Below, piece by piece: positions 1 through 6,114 of a stretch of DNA of 12,703 nucleotides (position 1 is the stretch's first letter; every line of letters starts with the position of its first letter). The notes beneath the pieces were generated by a model. The model ran no database searches and was not told the DNA's origin. It saw nothing but the letters and a program-made list of their open reading frames with translations. Origin of the DNA: Bacteroidota bacterium (GTDB lineage: Bacteria > Bacteroidota > Bacteroidia > Bacteroidales > Marinifilaceae); the NCBI GenBank assembly GCA_023400335.1, contig JAEXFF010000065.1, forward strand, positions 1 through 12,703. The letters are read 5' to 3'. The position numbers and the translations under genes were made by a program.

Positions 1-407
1 CAAATATGTTGAGTGGGAAAAAATTTGCAGAATTTGTTCCCCGCGGACAATACATCGGACAAGATCCTTTTGCACAATGGACAAAACCATCTGCAGTCAT
101 TATGAGCGAGAGCAATTATAGTAATGCCCATGGTTTCCCCTGGGTGTATAAAGAATTGAAAATAGGAAAACTCGTTGGTATGCCCGTACCGGGAACAATG
201 ACGGCTGTATGGTGGGAATCCCAACAAGATCCGAGCTTAGTTTTCGGAATACCGGAAGTAGGTATGAAAGACAACCAGGGACGTTATCTGGAAAATCTTC
301 AGCTGGAACCGGATATCCGGGTAACCAATGATCCGGAATCGGCCATACAGGGAAGAGATTTGCAAGTGGAAGCTACTGTAAAATCTTTACTGGAAGAGAT
401 TAAATAA
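1..407 (+). CDS. Tricorn-like S41 family serine peptidase, C-terminal fragment
   Basis: The reading frame is open from the left edge (no stop before the ATG at 6), so this is the 3' end of a longer gene. The visible 130-odd residues resemble the C-terminal catalytic region of tricorn-type S41 peptidases. They include the segment MSESNYSNAHGFPW, which lies where the nucleophile serine region of these enzymes falls, then IGKLVGMPVPGTMTAVWWES, FGIPEVGMKD and the terminal YLENLQLEPDIRV. In Bacteroidota such proteins are usually large, secreted or periplasmic peptidases with beta-propeller and PDZ domains that degrade peptides; those domains would lie outside the window. The gene ends in TAA and is followed within ten bases by a strong hairpin terminator, so it is the last gene of its transcript. 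The family is fairly certain. The exact catalytic residue assignment is not. Confidence 0.85.
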   Translation, partial: NMLSGKKFAEFVPRGQYIGQDPFAQWTKPSAVIMSESNYSNAHGFPWVYKELKIGKLVGMPVPGTMTAVWWESQQDPSLVFGIPEVGMKDNQGRYLENLQLEPDIRVTNDPESAIQGRDLQVEATVKSLLEEIK

Positions 408-416
408 AAACCATTT

Positions 417-467
417 ATTTACGATCAGAATTTTAGCTGAAGAGCTTTCATTCTGATCGTAAATTTT
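417..467. terminator. Strong bidirectional intrinsic terminator
   Basis: A perfect 14-bp inverted repeat (417-430 with 451-464, ATTTACGATCAGAA and its complement) encloses a 20-base loop that can itself pair AGCT with AGCT. On the + strand it runs into TTTTATATAT and ends the tricorn-like gene. On the minus strand it lies downstream of asnA and is followed a few bases later by a T-run (TTTTTATTT). It therefore probably serves both converging genes. Confidence 0.85.
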
Positions 468-507
468 ATATATCCCCCGTTCACGGATAAAAGAGGGTTA
501 TTGGAGT

Positions 508-1545
508 TTAAAATAAAAATATTCCTTGTTTTTCGCATTTTTCCCTCAAATCTTCCGGCCAAAGTCCGGCCTGCACTTCCCCAATATGACATTTATGCAA
601 GAGCAGCATACAAAGCCGGGATTGTCCGATCCCGCCGCCCATTGTCTGAGGCAGTTTCCCTTCCAGTAACAAAGAATGGAAATACAATTTTTTCCGTTCT
701 TCGCATTTTCTCAATTCCAACTGCCGTAGTAAAGCTTCCGGATCCACCCGTATACCCATAGAAGAAATCTCGAAGGCAGATTTTAAAACCGGATTCCACA
801 CAATAATATCCCCGTTTAATCCATGCAGTTGCCCGCCTGTCGGAGCAGACCAGTCATCATAATCCGGAGAACGGTCGTCATGTATGCTTCCATCCGCCAA
901 AGCCCCTCCTATACCGCGAATAAAAACAGCCCCGTATTTTTCTGCAATCAGTTGCTCTCTCTCCTTGGGGGTTTTATCCGGATAAAGTTGCCTCAGTTCT
1001 TCCGCATGGATAAAATAAATCTCTTCCGGCAAAAAAGATGGTAAAACCGGAAATTGCTCGCCCAGTAAAAATTCGGTCCGTTTCAGTGCGGCATAAATCC
1101 GTTTTACACAGGCATATAAACGTTCAACCGTTCTTTCCTGCGGAAGAATAACTTTTTCCCAATCCCATTGATCCACATATACAGAATGAATATTGCTGAT
1201 TCTTTCATCAGGGCGTAAAGCATTCATATCTGTATAAATACCCATTCCCGGCCGGATATGATGCCGCCACAATGCATAGCGTTTCCACTTGGCCAGGGAC
1301 TGTACAATTTCTGCCTCCCCGCCTTCCAGCATGCGGGCCCGGAAACGAACCGGCAATTCCATTCCGTTCAAATTATCATTTAAACCTTTCCCCGAAGGTA
1401 CGGCAATCGGAGCTGTAATTCTTCTCAATTTCAATTCTGCAGCCAAAGCCAACTGGAAAGTATCTTTCACAAATTTAATGGCATGTTCCGTTTGCCAGAC
1501 ATCCAATAAAGAGCGATAGCCCTGCGGTAAAAATAATTGCTTCAT
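508..1545 (-). CDS. asnA: Aspartate--ammonia ligase (asparagine synthetase A)
   Basis: This enzyme makes L-asparagine from aspartate, ammonia and ATP (releasing AMP and PPi) in the cytosol. The 345-residue protein is full length for AsnA, a relative of class II aminoacyl-tRNA synthetases. Visible family blocks, in order, are VPSGKGLNDNLNGMELPVRF (about 49-68), GIYTDMNALRPDE (102-114), VYVDQWDWEKV (122-132), the adenylate-site segment WNPVLKSAFEISSMGIRVD (250-268) and the motif-3-like GGGIGQSRLCM (303-313). The ATG at 1545 opens directly into the conserved N-terminus (MKQLFLPQGY); no Shine-Dalgarno is seen. It is transcribed alone. Its 5' leader carries an Asn-rich leader peptide and an intrinsic terminator ending about 21 bases before the ATG, so transcription is probably attenuated in response to Asn-tRNA charging. 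I am very confident of the enzyme. Confidence 0.96.
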   Translation of the reverse strand: MKQLFLPQGYRSLLDVWQTEHAIKFVKDTFQLALAAELKLRRITAPIAVPSGKGLNDNLNGMELPVRFRARMLEGGEAEIVQSLAKWKRYALWRHHIRPGMGIYTDMNALRPDERISNIHSVYVDQWDWEKVILPQERTVERLYACVKRIYAALKRTEFLLGEQFPVLPSFLPEEIYFIHAEELRQLYPDKTPKEREQLIAEKYGAVFIRGIGGALADGSIHDDRSPDYDDWSAPTGGQLHGLNGDIIVWNPVLKSAFEISSMGIRVDPEALLRQLELRKCEERKKLYFHSLLLEGKLPQTMGGGIGQSRLCMLLLHKCHIGEVQAGLWPEDLREKCEKQGIFLF

Positions 1546-1566
1546 GTGTTTATATATTAATTAAAC

Positions 1567-1593
1567 AAAAAAACCTTCCTTTTACAAGGAAGG
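1567..1593 (-). terminator. asnA leader attenuator terminator
   Basis: On the minus strand, CCTTCCTT (1593-1586), loop GTAA and AAGGAAGG (1581-1574) form a perfect 8-bp stem followed at once by seven T residues (1573-1567). It sits between the leader peptide ORF and the asnA start codon, in the direction of asnA transcription, with no gene end nearby to terminate. That position marks it as an attenuator rather than a gene-end terminator. Confidence 0.85.
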
Positions 1594-1648
1594 CTCTCTT
1601 TATCCGAAATTTAATCATTGGTCAATTTCCACCACAATAACCTTCCTC
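1586..1648 (-). promoter_or_regulatory. Putative antiterminator of the asnA attenuator
   Basis: Leader-peptide codons 19-21 contain GAGGAAGG (minus strand, 1648-1641). This is complementary to the 5' arm of the terminator, CCTTCCTT (1593-1586), over seven Watson-Crick pairs plus a closing G-U. Pairing these two arms would block terminator formation. Between them lies a small 6-bp hairpin, GAAATT/AATTTC (plus coordinates 1606-1611 and 1624-1629), which would sit inside the antiterminator loop. The alternative pairing is read directly from sequence. Its regulatory role is inferred. Confidence 0.7.
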
Positions 1649-1702
1649 TTGCAATCCCTTATTGCAATTATTAAAAAGATTATTGTTATTCCGATTTTTC
1701 AC
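1622..1702 (-). CDS. Asparagine-rich leader peptide of asnA
   Basis: This 26-codon ORF starts at GTG (1702-1700) and stops at TGA (1624-1622), upstream of asnA on the same strand. The peptide begins MKNRNNNNLFNNCN and continues with KGLQEEGYCGGN. Nine of 26 codons are Asn (positions 3, 5-8, 11, 12, 14 and 26), eight of them within the first 14. No in-frame ATG lies upstream. A TTG at 1729-1727 is possible but overlaps the promoter -7 element, so GTG is preferred. As in trp- or his-type leaders, a ribosome starved of Asn-tRNA would stall in the Asn cluster, leave the downstream antiterminator arm (1648-1641) free, and let asnA be transcribed. The peptide itself probably has no other function. 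The start codon is the least certain element. Confidence 0.8.
   Translation of the reverse strand: MKNRNNNNLFNNCNKGLQEEGYCGGN
1649..1667 (-). repeat. Inverted repeat within asnA leader (possible 1:2 pause hairpin)
   Basis: On the minus strand, TTGCAAT (1667-1661), loop AAGGG and ATTGCAA (1655-1649) form a perfect 7-bp stem inside the leader ORF. It covers Asn codons 12-14 and ends directly against the antiterminator arm. By position it matches the pause hairpin of classic attenuators. This assignment is an inference. Confidence 0.6.
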
Positions 1703-1726
1703 AAGTTTTTTGTTTTGATTGTCCGT

Positions 1727-1758
1727 CAAAAGTAAAGAAAGAATTATGAAATGACAAA
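1727..1758 (-). promoter_or_regulatory. Bacteroidota-type promoter for the asnA leader
   Basis: On the minus strand there is a TTTG -33 element (1758-1755), a 20-base spacer and TACTTTTG (1734-1727), which matches the TAnnTTTG -7 consensus exactly. Transcription would begin near 1721, about 20 bases before the leader-peptide GTG. The transcript would therefore contain the whole attenuator. Confidence 0.8.
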
Positions 1759-1830
1759 CGAAACGATGGGAATCTCAAATTCACAGCATTTTTTCATAAA
1801 AAATTTTTCATAACGCTCCGGAAGTCTTCC

Positions 1831-2640
1831 TTATGATTTACCTTTAAGACGCCGGATCATCCAGATAACAGAAAAGAAAATGAGAAAACACAATACAATA
1901 GTAGCCCCGGACGGAATTTTGAGCCAGGCTGAAACAAAGAGTCCGATAACCGATCCGGTTGTACTGATCAAAGCCGAAGCCAAAAGTTGTTGACGGAAAT
2001 TTTTGTAAAACAAACCTGCAATGGCCTGTGGAATGGTGAGGTAGGAAATGACCAATATGATTCCGGCTAATTTCATACACAACACCACACAAAGTGCAAT
2101 AATCAGCATAACACCGGTTTCTAAAAAATTCACAGGGACGTGATGGGTACGGCTGTATTCTTTATCAAAAGCGATATAAAAAAGAGGCCGGTAAAAAAGG
2201 GCGAAAAAAAGTAAGATAAAGACACAAAGTAAAACGGACAAATAAATCTGTCCCGTGCTTATTGTCAATATATTACCGAAAAGATAAGACATCAGGTTCG
2301 GAGCATATCCAGGAGTCAGATAGATAAAAAGTACTCCTATAGCCATACCTGCTGACCAAAAGATTCCTATCAGGGAATCTTCTCTTATTCTTCTGTTTTC
2401 CGAAAGGAAAAGTATCCCCCAAGCGGACAGTACAGAGAAAACAGTTGCCCCCAAAAGGGGAGCGAACCCCATATAATAAGCAAATCCCAATCCTCCGAAA
2501 GAGGCATGAGTTATCCCTCCGCTAATAAACACCATTCGCTTAGCAACGATATAAGTACCGACCAGCCCACAACTAATCCCGATCAGGATGGTACTCAGGA
2601 GAGCATTCTGAAAAAAATCGTAATTTAATAAATCAAACAT
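1831..2640 (-). CDS. Metal ABC transporter permease (ABC-3 / ZnuB-MntB family)
   Basis: This is an inner-membrane permease for zinc, manganese or iron uptake. The 269 residues are strongly hydrophobic, with about seven to eight membrane spans (roughly 13-33, 45-80 in two passes, 90-110, 130-158, 172-210 and 225-262). Family landmarks are the loop SGGITHASFGGLG (40-52), equivalent to the conserved SDAISHA region, and the cytoplasmic coupling segment ISYLTIPQAIAGL (198-210). It is the last gene of a three-gene operon, 39 bases after the ATPase gene, and pairs with that ATPase and the upstream binding lipoprotein. The substrate metal cannot be decided from the permease. No strong terminator follows; a short GGAAG/CTTCC repeat just after the stop is the only candidate. 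Confidence 0.92.
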   Translation of the reverse strand: MFDLLNYDFFQNALLSTILIGISCGLVGTYIVAKRMVFISGGITHASFGGLGFAYYMGFAPLLGATVFSVLSAWGILFLSENRRIREDSLIGIFWSAGMAIGVLFIYLTPGYAPNLMSYLFGNILTISTGQIYLSVLLCVFILLFFALFYRPLFYIAFDKEYSRTHHVPVNFLETGVMLIIALCVVLCMKLAGIILVISYLTIPQAIAGLFYKNFRQQLLASALISTTGSVIGLFVSAWLKIPSGATIVLCFLIFFSVIWMIRRLKGKS

Positions 2641-2679
2641 AACCGCTATTCTATCAAAAAATAAATAATTCTCATCTTT

Positions 2680-3423
2680 TTATTCCGGATGTTCCGTCAA
2701 TACCCGATGAGGAATTCGTCCGTGAGTAATCAGCTCAATCGGACAATGATACAATTTCAATTGTTCTGACGAAATTAAATTTGAATTGTGATAATGTAAC
2801 TCGCGGTTCACGCAGGCAATCGTCTTCACATACGAACAGATCGTACCCAAATCATGGGAAACCATAATAATACAAAGACTTTTATTCAGTTCTTTTAAGA
2901 TCGTATAAAACTCCTTTTCAAAATTACTGTCTACGTAGGTAGTGGGTTCATCCAATATCAAAACCCGGGGAGAAGAAATAATTGCCCGGCATAAAAACAC
3001 ACGCTGCATCTGACCTCCGGACAATTCCCCGATCGGCATTTTCATATATTCCTTCATCCCGTATTTCTCCAGTAATTCCCCGGCTTTTTTCTTATCTTCC
3101 TTCCCATACGTTTTAAAAAGTCCTTTCTCCGACAACAGACCGGAAAGGACGACTTCCTTTACATCAATCGGAAAACGCTGGTCAAAACGGCTATTCTGGG
3201 GCAGATAACCAAAAAGATTTTGTAAAGGAGCATAATATTTTACTTCTCCATTAAAAGGTTTCAGCAATCCCAGTATAACTTTTAAAAGGGTTGTTTTTCC
3301 TCCCCCGTTCGGTCCGATTATTCCAATAAAATCCTGATCTTCAATTTTCAGGTTTACATTTTTCAATACCGGTACAGAATCATAACCGGCTGTAATATTT
3401 TTCAGTTCCAGAATCGTTGCCAT
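2680..3423 (-). CDS. Metal ABC transporter ATP-binding protein (ZnuC-like)
   Basis: This is the cytoplasmic ATPase that powers the adjacent metal permease. With the start at ATG 3423 (MATILELKN) it is 247 residues, normal for the family. Visible motifs are Walker A GPNGGGKTT (37-45), Q-loop YLPQNS (74-79), signature LSGGQ (134-138), Walker B VLILDEP (154-160) and switch histidine H190 in VSHD. The D-loop reads TTYVDS where relatives usually have a small residue in place of Tyr. An in-frame ATG 66 bases further upstream exists, but it would overlap the end of the binding-protein gene and adds a charged, unconserved stretch, so I reject it. The gene starts 11 bases after the stop of the lipoprotein gene, which suggests tight co-transcription. 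Confidence 0.93.
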   Translation of the reverse strand: MATILELKNITAGYDSVPVLKNVNLKIEDQDFIGIIGPNGGGKTTLLKVILGLLKPFNGEVKYYAPLQNLFGYLPQNSRFDQRFPIDVKEVVLSGLLSEKGLFKTYGKEDKKKAGELLEKYGMKEYMKMPIGELSGGQMQRVFLCRAIISSPRVLILDEPTTYVDSNFEKEFYTILKELNKSLCIIMVSHDLGTICSYVKTIACVNRELHYHNSNLISSEQLKLYHCPIELITHGRIPHRVLTEHPE

Positions 3424-3434
3424 TCTACCCGTCT

Positions 3435-4319
3435 TTAATTCAATTTCTCTTTTAATATACGAATCAAATTTTCCATCTCCTTCATCCATTCCGGATTAAG
3501 GGGGTCAATAGGGATAACCTGGGCTCCGGTTTCTGCTGCCACAGAATTGGCATTATTGACATCAAACTGATTTTGGATAAAAATAACCGGAATTTTCTTT
3601 TCCCGGACCGTATCTACAATTTTTTTCAAATGCACCGGGTCCGGTTCTTTTCCCTCATCTTCTATCGAAATCTGTTCCAATCCGTAATCACGGGCAAAAT
3701 AAGTAAGCGCCGGATGATAGATCAAAAAAGTACGCTGAGATTTATTAGCCAATTCGTATTCCGCTTGTCGGGCCAGTTGTTCAATACGTTGTTTTAAACG
3801 TTCATAATTGGCCAAAAATTCCGTCTGTTTTTCCGGGTAAGTTTCGGCCAGTACTTCATAAATTTCCCGGCACATCAGGACGGCATAAGCGGGAGACATC
3901 CATATATGCGGGTCAACACCCGTATGGGAACTGTGTACTTGCCCGGAATGAGGATGGCAATCGCCTTCCATCAGCTCCAATTGATCCGAATGTTTTATCA
4001 GCAAAGGTTTTTCTTTCCCTTCCAATACCGGATATAAATGCGTAGTTTCAAACGGGAGATAACCAATTGCAAAACAAATATCACTATCCAGCAGTTTTTT
4101 CAATTGTTCCGTATTCAAATCGGAAGTCGCGGGATTCATGCCCGGAGGGATCATAACGTTTATTCTCACATAATCTCCGGCTATTTGTTCCACAAAATAT
4201 TGTTGCGGCAAAATGCTGACACTGACGATTCGCTCATTCTTTTTCTTAGAAGTACAGGAAACAATACATAAAAGAACGAATAAAAGAGAAAATAATTTAT
4301 TTAACTTTCTACTATTCAT
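3435..4319 (-). CDS. Metal-binding lipoprotein of ABC transporter (ZnuA/TroA family)
   Basis: This substrate-binding protein captures a divalent metal and delivers it to the permease encoded downstream. The N-terminus is a lipoprotein signal peptide: basic MNSRKLNK, hydrophobic 9-20 and lipobox IVSC with Cys22 as the likely lipidation site, followed by a Lys-rich stretch. Family features are SVSILPQQYFVEQIAGD (33-49), a His-rich loop at 122-138 (His122, 124, 129, 132 and 138, ending DPHIWMSP), YHPALTYFARDYGL (201-214) and the C-terminal IDPLNPEW (271-278). Candidate metal ligands are His138, His202 and Asp272. The first canonical ligand, His in the usual SPH-x-Y/F-E block, is absent; here the block reads NPATSDL. 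His94 or the His loop may substitute. The protein is 294 residues, a normal length. Zinc is most likely given the His loop; manganese is possible. Confidence 0.92.
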   Translation of the reverse strand: MNSRKLNKLFSLLFVLLCIVSCTSKKKNERIVSVSILPQQYFVEQIAGDYVRINVMIPPGMNPATSDLNTEQLKKLLDSDICFAIGYLPFETTHLYPVLEGKEKPLLIKHSDQLELMEGDCHPHSGQVHSSHTGVDPHIWMSPAYAVLMCREIYEVLAETYPEKQTEFLANYERLKQRIEQLARQAEYELANKSQRTFLIYHPALTYFARDYGLEQISIEDEGKEPDPVHLKKIVDTVREKKIPVIFIQNQFDVNNANSVAAETGAQVIPIDPLNPEWMKEMENLIRILKEKLN

Positions 4320-4352
4320 ATTTTTATAAAAGGAATATTTTTTTGACTTGAA

Positions 4353-4387
4353 GGATATAAAGATAATAGATTTCTACCGGATATAAA
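4353..4387 (-). promoter_or_regulatory. Candidate promoter/operator of the metal ABC operon
   Basis: On the minus strand the 9-mer TTTATATCC occurs twice (4387-4379 and 4361-4353), 26 bases apart. TATCTTTA (4365-4358) between and overlapping them is one base off the TAnnTTTG -7 element, with a poor -33 match about 19 bases upstream. A repeat covering both promoter elements 33 to 67 bases before the lipoprotein start fits a repressor operator such as a Fur/Zur- or DtxR-type site. I recognise no known consensus, so this is tentative. Confidence 0.35.
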
Positions 4388-4447
4388 CAGCTAATTTTAC
4401 TTTTTTAGGTTTGTTTTTCAAAATCTGTATTATAACAGGCCTGAAGG

Positions 4448-4469
4448 TCCCGGATTTGAAAATCCGGGA
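4448..4469. repeat. Perfect intergenic hairpin
   Basis: TCCCGGATT (4448-4456), loop TGAA and AATCCGGGA (4461-4469) form a perfect 9-bp stem in an otherwise AT-rich spacer. No T-run follows on either strand, so it is not a standard intrinsic terminator. It sits about 90 bases upstream of the lpd -33 element. Its role is unknown. Confidence 0.6.
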
Positions 4470-4555
4470 GCACATAAAAACATCCGGACAGGAGAAATCT
4501 AAAATAGCATAGAAAAACAGTATCCTTTTAACAATTGATTATAGTCAGAACTTTT

Positions 4556-4587
4556 TTTGCTTTCAGACCTAGTTTTTTTTAGCTTTG
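4556..4587 (+). promoter_or_regulatory. Bacteroidota-type promoter for lpd
   Basis: TTTG (4556-4559), a 20-base spacer and TAGCTTTG (4580-4587) match the Bacteroidota sigma consensus exactly. Transcription would begin near 4594, giving a leader of about 36 bases before the lpd ATG. Confidence 0.8.
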
Positions 4588-4629
4588 TGGCGGAATCCAA
4601 TATATCAAAAAATTTAAAACGTTTGAAAT

Positions 4630-6021
4630 ATGAAATATGATTTAATTGTTATCGGGAGTGGCCCTGGAGGTTATGTCGCCGCTATTCGTGCAGCACAGTT
4701 GGGAATGAATGTTGCTGTCGTGGAAAGAGCTGAGTTGGGGGGGATTTGTTTAAATTGGGGGTGTATTCCGACCAAATCCCTTTTAAAATCGGCCCAAGTA
4801 CTGGATTATGCCCGTCATGCAGAAGCCTATGGAATACAAATAGAACAGGCTTGTCCCGATTTCAGTGCAGTCATCACCCGAAGCCGCGGAGTTGCTGAAA
4901 AAATGAGTAAAGGCATACAATACCTGTTCAAAAAGAACAATATAACTGTTATTGAAGGAAATGGAAAACTTACGAAAGACAAAAAAGTCGAAGTAACCGA
5001 TCCTGCCGGGAATCAGAATAGTTATGAAGCACAGCATATTATTCTGGCTACAGGAGCCCGTTCCAGACAGTTACCGGCAATTCCCCAGGACGGCAAACGC
5101 ATCATTGGTTACCGTCAGGCCCTGACGCTGGATCATCTACCCGCTTCTTTGTTAGTAGTAGGTTCGGGTGCCATCGGTTCTGAACTGGCCTGGTTCTATA
5201 ATGCTATGGGTGCAAAGGTTACTCTGGTGGAGTTTATGCCGAACGTATTGCCAGTAGAAGATGAAGAAGTTTCCAAACAAATTGCCCGCTCCTTCAAAAA
5301 AGCCGGTATAGAAGTAATGGTAAAATCAACAGTTGAAAGTGTCGATTCCACCGGAGAGCTATTGAAAATCAATATCCGGAATAAAAAAGGAGAAATCGAA
5401 GTAAAAGAAGCCGAAATAGTTTTATCAGCAGCCGGAATTACGCCGAATGTCGAAAATATCGGTTTGGAAGAAACCGGAATTGAGCTGGAAAGAGGACGCA
5501 TAAAAGTTGACGAGTTCTACCGCACAAATGTAGAAAACATATACGCGATCGGAGATATTGTATCCGGACCGGCATTAGCCCATGTCGCTTCTGCCGAAGC
5601 AATCTGCTGTGTAGAGAAAATAGCTGGTCTTCAGCCGGAGCCAATTGACTATGGCAATATTCCGGGTTGTACTTACACAACGCCGGAAGTAGCTTCAGTC
5701 GGACTTACTGAGGCCAAAGCCCTGGAAAGCGGATACGAAATCAAAATCGGAAAATTCCCGTTTACAGCTTCTGGTAAAGCCAGTGCCGCAGGGGCAAACG
5801 ACGGTTTTATCAAATTAATTTTCGATGCCAAAGAAAATACTTTATTGGGTGCCCATTTAATCGGAGCCAATGTAACGGAAATGATTGCAGAATTGGTTCT
5901 TGCCCGGAAGAAAAAGATTACTGGACACGATCTGATTAAAACCATTCATCCCCATCCGACGATGAGTGAAGCCATTATGGAAGCTGCAGCAGCAGCATAC
6001 GGTGAAGTCATCCACTTATAA
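4630..6021 (+). CDS. lpdA: Dihydrolipoyl dehydrogenase (E3)
   Basis: This flavoprotein reoxidises the dihydrolipoyl group of 2-oxoacid dehydrogenase complexes or the glycine cleavage H protein, passing electrons through FAD to NAD+. The 463-residue length is typical. Visible are the FAD-binding GSGPGG (9-14), the redox disulfide GGICLNWGCIPTKS with Cys40 and Cys45, the NAD-binding VVGSGAIGSELAW (176-188), the second FAD motif IYAIGDI (304-310) and the C-terminal catalytic IHPHPTMSEA with His442 and Glu447 from the partner subunit. It has its own consensus promoter and no E1/E2 or gcv genes beside it, so it may serve more than one complex. The TTGGGGG stretch at about 4735-4744 lies inside the intact frame. 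I see no defect. Confidence 0.96.
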   Translation: MKYDLIVIGSGPGGYVAAIRAAQLGMNVAVVERAELGGICLNWGCIPTKSLLKSAQVLDYARHAEAYGIQIEQACPDFSAVITRSRGVAEKMSKGIQYLFKKNNITVIEGNGKLTKDKKVEVTDPAGNQNSYEAQHIILATGARSRQLPAIPQDGKRIIGYRQALTLDHLPASLLVVGSGAIGSELAWFYNAMGAKVTLVEFMPNVLPVEDEEVSKQIARSFKKAGIEVMVKSTVESVDSTGELLKINIRNKKGEIEVKEAEIVLSAAGITPNVENIGLEETGIELERGRIKVDEFYRTNVENIYAIGDIVSGPALAHVASAEAICCVEKIAGLQPEPIDYGNIPGCTYTTPEVASVGLTEAKALESGYEIKIGKFPFTASGKASAAGANDGFIKLIFDAKENTLLGAHLIGANVTEMIAELVLARKKKITGHDLIKTIHPHPTMSEAIMEAAAAAYGEVIHL

Positions 6022-6051
6022 AAACATCGGAGCACAGTGTGTACTAAAAAA

Positions 6052-6082
6052 TTTTCCTGTCTTTAGAAGAAGGGCAGGAAAA
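6052..6082. terminator. Hairpin after lpd, possible weak terminator
   Basis: TTTTCCTGTC (6052-6061) pairs with GGCAGGAAAA (6073-6082) over ten positions including one G-U, with an 11-base loop. On the + strand it is followed by GTATTATAAAT rather than a T-run, so termination of lpd may be partial. On the minus strand the stem is followed by TTTTTT, but no minus-strand gene ends here. Confidence 0.5.
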
Positions 6083-6114
6083 GTATTATAAATAATAATT
6101 TTAACCGTTCTTAT

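Larger units (their letters stand above)
4320..4629. other. Divergent intergenic region between metal ABC operon and lpd
   Basis: This 310-base AT-rich stretch has no supportable gene. It contains a weak minus-strand promoter candidate with a direct repeat for the metal operon at 4353-4387, a perfect 9-bp hairpin at 4448-4469, and a consensus promoter for lpd at 4556-4587. The A/T-rich remainder (about 4490-4550) shows nothing I can name. Confidence 0.7.

Noticed and set aside
1289..1519. 76-codon open frame antisense to asnA
   Set aside because: It lies wholly opposite a well-conserved gene, has no recognisable domain or promoter, and is explained as a reverse-frame shadow.
3424..3489. Upstream in-frame start for the metal ABC ATPase
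   Set aside because: It would overlap the end of the lipoprotein gene and add 22 charged residues not seen in the family. The ATG at 3423 fits the ABC fold start.
5196..5501. 101-codon open frame antisense to lpd
   Set aside because: Its Ser/Thr/Phe-rich product mirrors the coding strand of an intact conserved enzyme, and it has no independent signals.
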